14,684 nucleotides of DNA. It comes from Spartobacteria bacterium. GTDB lineage: Bacteria > Verrucomicrobiota > Verrucomicrobiia > Chthoniobacterales > UBA10450. The position numbers and the translations under genes were made by a program. Where the stretch lies: NCBI GenBank assembly GCA_021324035.1, contig JAJPJU010000223.1, positions 1-14,684 on the forward strand, given 5' to 3'. Shown one piece after another: positions 6,417-14,312 of this stretch (within the stretch, counting starts at the first letter, position 1; the number at the start of each line of letters is the position of its first letter). The notes beneath the pieces were generated by a model. It saw only the letters and a program-made list of their open reading frames with translations, had not been told where the DNA came from and did not search any database.

Positions 6417-6920
6417 TTATTGTCCTGAAATTGGCGTGAGTGAAACTTCTTCGCGCGGATAAGAGATTCGGAGCGTTGCTCCTGTTTTCGGGTTGCGCCA
6501 CCGAATGGTCTCTCGAGCTTGCGAACGAACGCGACGCATCGGTTGGGCGGAATTATTGGAAAAGTGGAGGCCTTCGTCGCGGGTGTGGTAAACAACCTGA
6601 GTCAAACCCGCGGGAACAAACTGCGCGGCTGAAATCGCAGTTGCCGGCGCTGGCGAGACCGATGCAACCTTTGAGGTCGTGGTGGTTGGCTGTTGAAGCC
6701 GCACAAACGCGAACAACACCAGCGCGGTTGCCGCCGCCAAACCAAGTCCAAGTGAAAGCCAGTTGAAATGTAATCGTCGCTGCCGGGGTAGAACTCCCGC
6801 GGTCAAAGTTGAACCGTTTTCCTCCGCCAAAACGCGCTCGACCTGTTTAAACAGCTCCGGCGAAGGCGTTGCCGGCCGCAGTTTCCGCAGTTGATCTTCG
6901 AGTTCGGAAAAATCGTTCAT
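6417..6920 (-). CDS. Single-pass membrane protein, putative anti-sigma factor
   Basis: The product has 167 residues. The N-terminal 50 are cytoplasmic in character and begin MNDFSELEDQLRKLRPATPS PELFKQVE-like, helical and charged, as in the sigma-binding ends of membrane anti-sigma factors. One hydrophobic segment spans about 54-74 (WLSLGLGLAAATALVLFAFV), then a Thr/Ser/Ala-rich linker and a periplasmic part of about 70 residues with VVYHTRDEGLHF and WRNPKTGATLRISYP. There is no zinc-binding HxxxCxxC motif, so it is not a classical ZAS-type protein. The ATG at 6920 overlaps the sigma factor stop as ATGA, a common sign of translational coupling between sigma and anti-sigma genes. The assignment rests on this position and topology; direct sequence homology is not evident to me. 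Confidence 0.75.
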   Translation of the reverse strand: MNDFSELEDQLRKLRPATPSPELFKQVERVLAEENGSTLTAGVLPRQRRLHFNWLSLGLGLAAATALVLFAFVRLQQPTTTTSKVASVSPAPATAISAAQFVPAGLTQVVYHTRDEGLHFSNNSAQPMRRVRSQARETIRWRNPKTGATLRISYPREEVSLTPISGQ

Positions 6921-7408
6921 GACGACGGTAGATTCTTTTTCAAGGCAGTTAGCGCGTACCGATACCGGGACGCCGCGGTGTTTTGCGAAATTCCGAGAGC
7001 GTCCGCGATTTCGGCAAAGGTGAGTTCGTTCCAAATCTTCATCACCAGCACCTCCCGCTGTTCGTCCGGCAAAAGATCGATCGCGGCGACAAGCGCGCGC
7101 TGAGAATCATCTTCGATGTCGAACGCCGGCTGGACCAATTGATCGGCGTCGGAAAGAGCCGCCGCTTCACGGCGCGCCCGGCGGCTGTCCCGCCGAAGCA
7201 GGTCGAGCGCAACGGACCGGACGGTCGCATAAAGAAGTCCGCGATTATTGACGTCATGATTTCTCCGCCAAAACTTAACAAACGCTTCCTGAACAACGTC
7301 TTCCGCGTCGGCCGCCGATCGTGTCCACTGCCGCGCGAAAAGCACGAGGCCGGGCGCGAGCTGAGCAAAGCGAGTTTTCCAATTTTCATCGGTGGCGACA
7401 TTCTCCAT
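6917..7408 (-). CDS. ECF-type RNA polymerase sigma factor
   Basis: The product has 163 residues, normal for the sigma-70 ECF group. Region 2 covers about residues 15-80, with the core-binding and -10 recognition pattern DAEDVVQEAFVKFWRR (34-49) and the helix LLYATVRSVALDLLRRDSRR (58-77). Region 4 covers about 105-160 with LPDEQREVLVMKIWNELTFA and the helix-turn-helix IADALGISQNTAASRYRYAL (134-153). It would direct RNA polymerase to a small envelope-response regulon. The ATG at 7408 follows an AAAAGG sequence, spaced rather closely. It is the first gene of a three-gene operon with the membrane protein and the PDZ protein. A dyad at 7446-7471 lies just upstream. Subgroup and target promoter cannot be fixed from sequence alone. 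Confidence 0.93.
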   Translation of the reverse strand: MENVATDENWKTRFAQLAPGLVLFARQWTRSAADAEDVVQEAFVKFWRRNHDVNNRGLLYATVRSVALDLLRRDSRRARREAAALSDADQLVQPAFDIEDDSQRALVAAIDLLPDEQREVLVMKIWNELTFAEIADALGISQNTAASRYRYALTALKKNLPSS

Positions 7409-7445
7409 GACCTTTTCACGGTCTTTTATAATCAGGACGCCGCCA

Positions 7446-7471
7446 ACCCCTGTTTTTGTCTAAACCGGGGT
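7446..7471 (-). promoter_or_regulatory. Dyad upstream of the sigma factor operon
   Basis: ACCCC and GGGGT, plus inner GTTT and AAAC, form an inverted repeat of nine pairs with one mismatch about 40 bases before the sigma ATG. On the minus strand GCGTCCTGATTATAAAAG follows; the CGTC and TATAAA parts could belong to a promoter. Operator or hairpin function is unproven. Confidence 0.3.
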
Positions 7472-7523
7472 CGAATTCTGGCACCGTGGCCGCTGCCCTT
7501 AAACGCCTGCGGGTCCCAGTCCA

Positions 7524-7543
7524 GCTCACCCGGTTTGGTGAAC
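7524..7543 (-). other. Small hairpin just after the GH26-like gene
   Basis: GTTCACC and GGTGAGC pair (one G-T) around the loop AAACCG immediately after the stop codon of the lipoprotein gene. No T-run follows, so a terminator function is doubtful. Confidence 0.25.
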
Positions 7544-7547
7544 CGCC

Positions 7548-8654
7548 CTACTTTTTGACCGCGCGCAGGATCAAATTCCCCAGCCAATCCGGATTGGCGA
7601 TGCCATCCTTGTAGGCTTGCAACGATTCCACCGAAGAATTCACGCGCAAATTGCTGTACGACTGATCTTCGTTTTGCCAGCGTTCGTGCCAATAGATCGC
7701 CGCTTTGATTCGCGGATAGCGGGTCCGAAACATTTCCAGACCTTGCTTGATCCATTCCGGCTTGCGGAGGCCAGGCATGGTAGGTGGAATCGGAAATTCG
7801 CCGGTTGCCCATTCAGTTATCATCACGGGCTTATTTGGATCGAGCCCGCAGATTTCCTGATACGGCCAATCAACCAAAGATGGGATATCGGGATTCGGTT
7901 CGTCCCTGAATTGCTGGCCGTAAACACTCAAGCCAAGCCAGTCGACGTAGTCAGAACCCGGATAGTAAGCGGGCGCAAAGTTCCAAGTCTCCATTGGATA
8001 CGCATAATTGTTGGTATGGAACAGCCATTTTATGTTTGTCGCGCCGCGGGACCGCACGCGATCGACCACGTGACGATAAGCCGCTTTGTAATTTTCGGGG
8101 CCAAGCCAGTTGGCGCGATCCGCAACCCATTGTGAACCGCCGTAAAACGCTCCAGACCACGGAAACCAGTCGCCATTTGGTTCGTTGGCGAAATCGACAA
8201 TCATCGGTTTACCAAACTGTTTGGCCGCGTCCGCCCATTGATCGATATAATTGTCCCAAGTACCGGCGATAATGGCGGCGAGACTAAAACGGTCCGGTCC
8301 ACGGTTTTCCTGATAAGGTTTGCCCCATGGCGACCAAAAAACCAAAGGCAGCGAGCCATGTCGCCAGATCACATTCATATTAGCCGTCGGGAAATTCTGC
8401 TCCCCCCAATAGCTGGACGACGCGATGATCGCCTGATGTTTGCCGACCATCTCTTCGAATTCTTCGATCGACTCGAGAGTGACATCGTCTTCTTCTCCGC
8501 CGAAATCGATGAACGCGCCGGTGTATGCGCCATGCTCGGGAATCACTACTTCGACCGGCGAATCAGGATCGATTTTCTGCGTCGCCGCCGGCCGATGGCA
8601 TCCGCAAAGAAAAACCGCGATTGCAATCGAAACGAACCGGGACCAAGAACGCAT
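7548..8654 (-). CDS. GH26-like glycoside hydrolase lipoprotein (beta-mannanase type)
   Basis: The product has 368 residues. A lipoprotein signal (MRSWSRFVSIAIAVFLCGC) ends in a lipobox LCGC, so C19 is probably lipidated. The rest is one (beta/alpha)8 barrel. Barrel strand 4 carries DFANEPNGDWFPWSG (154-168), close to the GH26 pattern with acid/base E158. Strand 7 carries PVMITEWATGE (276-286) with likely nucleophile E281. The usual GH26 histidine before the acid/base is replaced by Asn (N157), so the substrate may differ from mannan. The ATG at 8654 is preferred over a TTG at 8666 because the signal peptide starts there. Retaining hydrolysis of beta-linked glycans at the outer membrane is the expected activity. 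It diverges from the larger glycosidase gene with 71 bases between the starts. Confidence 0.87.
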   Translation of the reverse strand: MRSWSRFVSIAIAVFLCGCHRPAATQKIDPDSPVEVVIPEHGAYTGAFIDFGGEEDDVTLESIEEFEEMVGKHQAIIASSSYWGEQNFPTANMNVIWRHGSLPLVFWSPWGKPYQENRGPDRFSLAAIIAGTWDNYIDQWADAAKQFGKPMIVDFANEPNGDWFPWSGAFYGGSQWVADRANWLGPENYKAAYRHVVDRVRSRGATNIKWLFHTNNYAYPMETWNFAPAYYPGSDYVDWLGLSVYGQQFRDEPNPDIPSLVDWPYQEICGLDPNKPVMITEWATGEFPIPPTMPGLRKPEWIKQGLEMFRTRYPRIKAAIYWHERWQNEDQSYSNLRVNSSVESLQAYKDGIANPDWLGNLILRAVKK

Positions 8655-8668
8655 TTGGAGCTGCAAAC

Positions 8669-8685
8669 TCTCCGAAAAGCGGAGA
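8669..8685. promoter_or_regulatory. Palindrome between divergent glycosidase genes
   Basis: TCTCCG and CGGAGA form a perfect six-pair inverted repeat with loop AAAAG in the 71-base divergent spacer. The position suits an operator controlling both genes, though a chance palindrome of this size is possible. Confidence 0.3.
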
Positions 8686-8725
8686 CTGTCCAGACGCAGG
8701 CAAAATCGATTATGGTGATGACGAA

Positions 8726-10858
8726 GTGGCGTCCCGGTCCGGCCTCATCTTAATAATAGCGATTTGTTTCGCGTGGGTTCCAGTGACTGGTAACGCGGCC
8801 GATCCGATTTCAATTACCGCGACTGTCGCGACCGATCACGCGGTAAATGTTTGCAGTCCGTTGCAATCCATCGGCGCCGGCGTCGACGGGCACGAACGGG
8901 GCGAATGCGAACAAATGCTGTCGGATAAAAATGTCGCCGAGATGCTGTCGGCCGGCCTCGGTCCACTGACCTATCGGTTGCGAACCGAATTAGGCGGAGA
9001 AGTTTGGCACTGGAACCCGCGGGGAACGTGGAGCGATCCAGAGCACCAGTGCGGGTACTGGACTTCCAGCGATTCGGTCCAAGAACCGATTCGCTTGTCC
9101 TACGGGTATCGGTTGCCGCGGCGCGGCAGCACGATCGATCAGGCGAACAATGATGATTACTCGAGGATCGACGACGACGACGAAAGTTCGTTTTGGAAAA
9201 GTAATCCTTACCTCGACAAACAATTCACCGGGGAGCCAAACATTAACCATCCCCAGTGGGTCGTGATCGATCTCGGCGCCATCAAACCGGTGAACACGAT
9301 TCGAATTCTGTGGGGCGAACCGTTCGCCCGTAGCTTTCGCGTCGAATATTGGGACGGCAATGATCCGATGCATTTGCACCTCGATCGGAAGGACGAATGG
9401 CGTCCATTTTCGCGAGGAACGATCGATCATGGCAAGGGTGGGGATCAACGCCTCCGCCTCTGTGGCACGCCGCGCCCCGTTCAATTCGTTCGCGTCTTCC
9501 TGAGCGAAAGTTCGGAAACAAACGCGGGATCCACTACTGACATTCGCGATCGCCTCGGGTTTGCGATTCGCGAAATCAATCTAGGCGTCACTGACCGGCA
9601 AAATCGTTTCATGGACCAAATCCGTCACGCCGCGAAGCACGAAGATCAGACCACGATTTATGTTTCATCGACGGATCCGTGGCATCGTGCCTCGGACATT
9701 GATTACAAGACCGAACAGCCCGGACTCGATCTCATTCTCACGAGCGCTTTAACAAATCGATTGCCGGTTTTGGTGCCGGTTGGAGTTTTGTACAACACAC
9801 CGGAAAATGCGGTTGCCGAAGTTAGATATTTGTTAGCGCGCGGATATCCGATTGATCAAGTCGAACTGGGCGAGGAGCCGGACGGTCAATGGGTCGCGCC
9901 CGAAGACTATGCCACGGTCTACCTGCAAACCGCCCGCGAACTGCAACAACTCAATCCGCGGCTGAAACTTGGCGGACCAAGTCTCCAGGGATTTCAATCA
10001 CATTTGTTGACCTGGCCGGACGCGACGGGTAACCGCTTTTGGATGCAGCGGTTTGTGCGCTCCGTCCGCAAGGCGAATGGCCCTTTCGACTTCTTTTCGT
10101 TTGAGTTTTATCCCTTCGATGACGTCTGCACTCATTCGACGTCAGAGCAGCTTCAGCAAATACCGGCCTTGCTCGACGGCGTGATGTCCAGTCTGCACAG
10201 TGACGGTGTGCCGCGAAAAATTCCCTGGTTGATGACGGAATATGGTTACTCGGTTTTTGCGGGTCGTGCTGAAGTTGAGATCGAAGGCGCGCTGTTTACT
10301 GCGGACACCGTTGGAGCTTTTCTCACATCAGGCGGCGATAAAGCTTATTTCTACGGATACGAACCCAATCACGTTACTGACGAACTCAAATGTTCCTGGG
10401 GCAATCTTATGATGCTCCAAATGACTGACGGCCAGGAACTCAATCGCCTGGCTGCATATCATGCTGCGCGAATGCTGAGTAACGAGTGGATGCAACCTGG
10501 CAGCAGCCCGCACGAATTATTTCGGGTAAACATCGAGCCCAAGACTGCCGCCGTATCGATCTACGCCGTTCGTCGACCCGACCGGCAATGGTCGCTTCTG
10601 GCGATCAACAAAGACCCGAATCGTCCCGTCAGGTTGAATGTCCATTTCAAACCCTCGCAGTCGCAGCCCGCAATCGGCTTCACTGACAAGATCGACGTCA
10701 TCCAGTTTTCGCGCGCGCAGTACGAATGGCTCGATGATGGCGCAAAAAGTCATCCAATCCGCAGCCTGCTCCCGACGCGGTTCCAAGGCGACGCTTCGAA
10801 AACGTGCGACCTCCCACCCTATTCGCTTACGGTCCTGCGTGGCAGAACCGTAAGGTGA
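8726..10858 (+). CDS. Secreted clan-A-like glycoside hydrolase with inserted discoidin (F5/8 type C) domain
   Basis: The product has 710 residues from the GTG at 8726. This start places a signal peptide (MASRSGLILIIAICFAWVPV, cut near GNAA 22-25) at the N-terminus and has GGTGA seven bases upstream; longer openings would overlap the divergent gene. Residues 26-130 form the first barrel part. About 163-290 resemble a discoidin/F5-8C sugar-binding domain (HPQWVVIDLGAIKPVNTIRI ... VQFVRVFLSESSE). The barrel then resumes. GEEPDG (382-387) on a strand-4 position gives likely acid/base E384, and WLMTEYGYS (501-509) gives nucleophile E505, as in GH39/GH79-type clan-A enzymes. A C-terminal beta domain (about 590-710) ends the chain. 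The exact family and substrate are not known to me. It converges on the synthase gene with a four-base gap. Confidence 0.83.
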   Translation: MASRSGLILIIAICFAWVPVTGNAADPISITATVATDHAVNVCSPLQSIGAGVDGHERGECEQMLSDKNVAEMLSAGLGPLTYRLRTELGGEVWHWNPRGTWSDPEHQCGYWTSSDSVQEPIRLSYGYRLPRRGSTIDQANNDDYSRIDDDDESSFWKSNPYLDKQFTGEPNINHPQWVVIDLGAIKPVNTIRILWGEPFARSFRVEYWDGNDPMHLHLDRKDEWRPFSRGTIDHGKGGDQRLRLCGTPRPVQFVRVFLSESSETNAGSTTDIRDRLGFAIREINLGVTDRQNRFMDQIRHAAKHEDQTTIYVSSTDPWHRASDIDYKTEQPGLDLILTSALTNRLPVLVPVGVLYNTPENAVAEVRYLLARGYPIDQVELGEEPDGQWVAPEDYATVYLQTARELQQLNPRLKLGGPSLQGFQSHLLTWPDATGNRFWMQRFVRSVRKANGPFDFFSFEFYPFDDVCTHSTSEQLQQIPALLDGVMSSLHSDGVPRKIPWLMTEYGYSVFAGRAEVEIEGALFTADTVGAFLTSGGDKAYFYGYEPNHVTDELKCSWGNLMMLQMTDGQELNRLAAYHAARMLSNEWMQPGSSPHELFRVNIEPKTAAVSIYAVRRPDRQWSLLAINKDPNRPVRLNVHFKPSQSQPAIGFTDKIDVIQFSRAQYEWLDDGAKSHPIRSLLPTRFQGDASKTCDLPPYSLTVLRGRTVR

Positions 10859-10862
10859 TGGA

Positions 10863-13800
10863 TCAGGTTTGCACTGCGACCGATGCCGTACGCTCCAGTT
10901 TTCCCCAACTCACCCATGCGCCCTTAATTCCGCGCAAGGTTGCTTTCCAAATGCAATAGCTCAGCATCGGGCGATAAATCAGACGCATCGGCAAAATGCG
11001 CCACGCCCGCCTGATCGGTTCTTTTTCCAAAATGCACGCCAGCGTGGCCAGGATGACGTCCATTGCCAGGAATGTGATTATGAATGGCAATAAGGCGCGC
11101 CACTCGCCAAACAAAAGCGACACCACTAAAAACAAATCAACGATTGGCGTCACCGCGACGAGAATGATTTGGAAAAACCAAACACTTGGCAAACTGAACC
11201 AGCCAAGGGCGTGATAATTCCAGTTAAACACCATGTCGCGATGTTTCCAGAGACATTGCAGCGTGCCGTAGGCCCATCGAAAACGCTGCTTTGCCAATGT
11301 TCGGACCGATTCAGGAGCCTCGGTCCAACCGATCGCCTGCGGCACGTAAACGATACGCTGCCCTTCTTTGTGGAGCGCGAGAGTGAGATCGGTGTCCTCA
11401 GCAAGCGTTTGCAAACTTAAACCGCCCGCCTCATCGATCGCGCTCTTGCGGATCGCGCTGATCGCGCCGGGCACAACCGTGATACAGTTCCATTTGTTGT
11501 ACGCGCGCCGATCCAAATTGAATCCGCAAGTGTATTCGAGCGACTGACAGCGCGCGATGAATGTCCGCAGATTTCCGACTTTTGCATGTCCGGAGACCGC
11601 GCCGATTTTTTCGTTGGCGAAAGGTTCCGCTAAAAATTGCAGCGTATCGCGCTGGAAATGAGTATCGGCATCAACAAACACGATAATTCCGGTTCGAACG
11701 GCCGCCAACGCCCGCTGCAACGCGCGCGCTTTGCCGTGATTTTCCTGGCGCAGCAGACGCACGCGCGGATCGAGCTCCGCCACCTTCTCCACTTCGGCCG
11801 CGGTCTCGTCGCGGGAACCATCGTCGACCACGACGATTTCAATTTCGCCTTTGTAATCCGTCGCCAGCAACGAACGCAACGTTTCGGCAATCACTTTCTC
11901 TTCGTTGTAAGCGGCGACAACGATGCTGACCGGCTCAGCGAATTCGCGCCGCGGCAACCGCCGGAATCGATACGCCAGCCAGATAACGATTAACGTACGG
12001 ATCACGACCAGCGCCGTCGCGACGATCATGAACGCCCAAAGAAACTCTTCCAAGGCGTGAAAAATGCGAAATCCCGTGCTGCTAACCAGGCGGTTTAGAG
12101 ATGGATTGTTTGCCTGCAACAACGGCATCACCGCGTCTCGCGAAGTTCCGAGCAGGGTGCTGAGCGACACGATGGTATCGCCCCGCGTGTGCAGCCAATC
12201 GAGGATCCGAGGCAGCGCCTCTACCGTTTGAGAGCGATCTCCACCGGCGTCATGCAATAAAATGATGCTGCCATCGCGACGTTGCTGTTTCACTCGTTGA
12301 ACGATGATGTCCGCGCCCGGCTTCGCCCAATCCTGCGGGTCGATGTTTTCCAGCACCACCAGGTAGTTCAGTTCCTGCGCAATTTGCAACGGCACCAACT
12401 CGCTGATTTGCGACGGCTGACTGTCCGCCGCGTAGGGTGGACGAAATAAAGTTGTCGCACGACCGGTGATTGTCTCCAGCAAGAGCTGGGTGGCATTCAG
12501 CTCGAGGCGCACGTGCTCGGGCCAAGCCAGGGCAAGATTGGGATGGTAGTAAGTGTGATTTCCGATTTCGTGGCCTTCGTTTACGATCCGCTTGACGAGA
12601 TCCGGGTATTTTTCGGCGTTCACGCCAACCAGAAAGAACGCCGCTTTCACGTTCGCCGCTTTCAAAATGTCGAGGATTTTCGGGGTCCATTCAGGATCAG
12701 GCCCATCATCGAACGTGATGGCAACCTGATGTTCGCCGCCGGCGCCTTGATGATACAGGGTCGGAAATTCGGGAAATTTCAGGTACTTTGCGGTTAGATA
12801 GCCATCGCCGTCGACTGCGAGCTTTCGCGAACCATCGGCGCGACTTTCGTCAACCGTGACAATCTCGCCTTCTCCGACGTCCGTGATTGTGTCGGTTCCT
12901 TTGAGGACCTCGAGCTGATCGCGCGTCTGAGTGTCGAGCTTGAAATCGTGCGGCACAGCCAATGCGTCCCAAATTGCCGGATCTTCAGTTCCGAGGCGGT
13001 AGACCGCGAACCCACCCGCTTTATAATCACGGACGTCGCGCAGTTGATTTAGAAACGTGACTACATCGAGAAACCAAACCGCGTGTTCCTTATCGTTGTC
13101 CTCAAAATAGAAATACGGGTTGTAATCCGGCCCGATCACCTCTGCGCTTTCGATTTCCGCATTCTGAGCGCGGCTCATCGCTTCCGCGAACGCGATCGGT
13201 TCGGCTTTCTTGCCGCCGACTGTCCAGTCGTAGCCGTAACTACCGAGGGCAATAATCCATTGTTTGCTGTTGGCGCCTTCCAGCAAAACCTGGAGCCAGC
13301 CTTCAAACCACGACCGCGAGCTGAGCGGACCCGGAGGATCGATATCCGAAGTTTCGTCGAACAGTGACGCAACGAATCGATCGACGTTGTCCGACAATTC
13401 GTCGAAATCGATGTAATCGATGTCCTGCGCCGGCAGCACCGTTAGCCAAACTTCTTTGTCATCGTTGTGCAGCGCGTCGCAAAACTTGTCGATGAACGTC
13501 GTGATGTCTTTCTTGTAGGCGGGATCGATCTGCTCCCAATCGATTACGACGCCCTTGGCTTTGGCGTCGCGCAGCGCCGTCACCACTTTCGCAAAAAACC
13601 GTTCCTGCCGGTCCGCCGGGCCGTGCGCCAGATTTTCGATCGCTTCAGGCTGCCAGCTGTCGCCAACGAGATTGGTCAGCAACGGCATCAGCGCTATCCC
13701 TTTGCTGGCGCAGAATTTCGGCAACCGGCTATCGGCATCGATTTGAATGTCCCCGGAGCCGTTCACTACCGTCATCCATTCCGGACACAAATGGGTGATC

Positions 13801-14225
13801 AGCGACGCGTGTTCTTCGAGCGACGTGTAACTGTAAGGATCGCCGTTGGTGTAATAAGCAAGACGGACTTCGTTAGGCGGTGCTTTCTTGCGCGGCTTCG
13901 CCGGAGGCGCAGGCGTCGGCGTCACACCAGCCAATTTCTTCGCCGCCTGCTTGGCCGCGCCGAATTTTTGCCAAAGCGAGGAGGCGGGGACAATCTGACT
14001 TGCCGGATTCGCTTTTTGGAGCGCCTTGAGCTGTCCTTTCAATTGCCGCAACGAAAATGGCACCTGCATTTGCGGCGCGACGAACAGGGTCTGGACAAAA
14101 AGCACGGTTCCAAGAAAGGCCAGCACGCCGAGAATAAGCAGAGCAAGGCGCAACCGCGGCCACCGTTTACCGGCCGGATCCGAAAACACGAAAGGAGTGA
14201 GAGTACTTGGAGGGAGTTCCTGCAT
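10863..14225 (-). CDS. Trifunctional membrane protein: GH18-like domain, NodB polysaccharide deacetylase, GT2 synthase
   Basis: The product has 1120 residues. Order: cytoplasmic start; membrane segment (about 25-49); Pro/Lys-rich linker; GH18-like barrel (about 118-425) with GVVIDWEQID (225-234) keeping D229 and E231 of the catalytic DxE, and the strand-8 GGFAVYRLGTEDPAIWD; NodB deacetylase (about 498-700) with all metal and catalytic motifs (TFDDGPD 504-510, HEIGNHTYYH 552-561, RPPY 595-598, LLHD 656-659); membrane segment (about 727-752); cytoplasmic GT2 domain with VVDDGS (799-804), DAD (852-854), EDTD (943-946) and QRFRW (980-984), the signature of processive beta-glycan synthases; then at least two further membrane segments (about 1010-1075). 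It likely polymerises N-acetylglucosamine-type chains inside and trims and deacetylates them outside. AGGCGG lies just before the ATG. Substrate is inferred. Confidence 0.92.
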   Translation of the reverse strand: MQELPPSTLTPFVFSDPAGKRWPRLRLALLILGVLAFLGTVLFVQTLFVAPQMQVPFSLRQLKGQLKALQKANPASQIVPASSLWQKFGAAKQAAKKLAGVTPTPAPPAKPRKKAPPNEVRLAYYTNGDPYSYTSLEEHASLITHLCPEWMTVVNGSGDIQIDADSRLPKFCASKGIALMPLLTNLVGDSWQPEAIENLAHGPADRQERFFAKVVTALRDAKAKGVVIDWEQIDPAYKKDITTFIDKFCDALHNDDKEVWLTVLPAQDIDYIDFDELSDNVDRFVASLFDETSDIDPPGPLSSRSWFEGWLQVLLEGANSKQWIIALGSYGYDWTVGGKKAEPIAFAEAMSRAQNAEIESAEVIGPDYNPYFYFEDNDKEHAVWFLDVVTFLNQLRDVRDYKAGGFAVYRLGTEDPAIWDALAVPHDFKLDTQTRDQLEVLKGTDTITDVGEGEIVTVDESRADGSRKLAVDGDGYLTAKYLKFPEFPTLYHQGAGGEHQVAITFDDGPDPEWTPKILDILKAANVKAAFFLVGVNAEKYPDLVKRIVNEGHEIGNHTYYHPNLALAWPEHVRLELNATQLLLETITGRATTLFRPPYAADSQPSQISELVPLQIAQELNYLVVLENIDPQDWAKPGADIIVQRVKQQRRDGSIILLHDAGGDRSQTVEALPRILDWLHTRGDTIVSLSTLLGTSRDAVMPLLQANNPSLNRLVSSTGFRIFHALEEFLWAFMIVATALVVIRTLIVIWLAYRFRRLPRREFAEPVSIVVAAYNEEKVIAETLRSLLATDYKGEIEIVVVDDGSRDETAAEVEKVAELDPRVRLLRQENHGKARALQRALAAVRTGIIVFVDADTHFQRDTLQFLAEPFANEKIGAVSGHAKVGNLRTFIARCQSLEYTCGFNLDRRAYNKWNCITVVPGAISAIRKSAIDEAGGLSLQTLAEDTDLTLALHKEGQRIVYVPQAIGWTEAPESVRTLAKQRFRWAYGTLQCLWKHRDMVFNWNYHALGWFSLPSVWFFQIILVAVTPIVDLFLVVSLLFGEWRALLPFIITFLAMDVILATLACILEKEPIRRAWRILPMRLIYRPMLSYCIWKATLRGIKGAWVSWGKLERTASVAVQT

Positions 14226-14259
14226 GGGCCGCCTATTTTCGCTCAGTTGCCCGAGAATA

Positions 14260-14308
14260 AAAGTGTCGTTTCCGAAAATTCCATTGCTTGATCGAGCATC
14301 GACACTTT
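14260..14308 (-). terminator. Inverted repeat after the glycerate kinase gene, possible terminator
   Basis: AAAGTGTCG and CGACACTTT make a nine-pair stem with a 31-base loop that contains a smaller TGCT/AGCA hairpin. On the minus strand TTTTATT follows. It could end the glycerate kinase transcript before the synthase gene, though the long loop makes this weak. Confidence 0.35.
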
Positions 14309-14312
14309 GACG

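Noticed and set aside
6413..6595. Upstream extension of the PDZ protein
   Set aside because: It would overlap the membrane protein gene and hide a clear signal peptide; AGGA and the ATG at 6412 fit better.
8238..8753. 171-codon plus-strand open frame across the divergent spacer
   Set aside because: It is mostly antisense to the GH26-like gene and shows no recognisable features; the glycosidase signal peptide lies in another frame at 8726.
13467..14291. 274-codon plus-strand open frame opposite the synthase N-terminus
   Set aside because: The product is Arg-rich with no domain pattern and lies opposite a gene with strong motif support.
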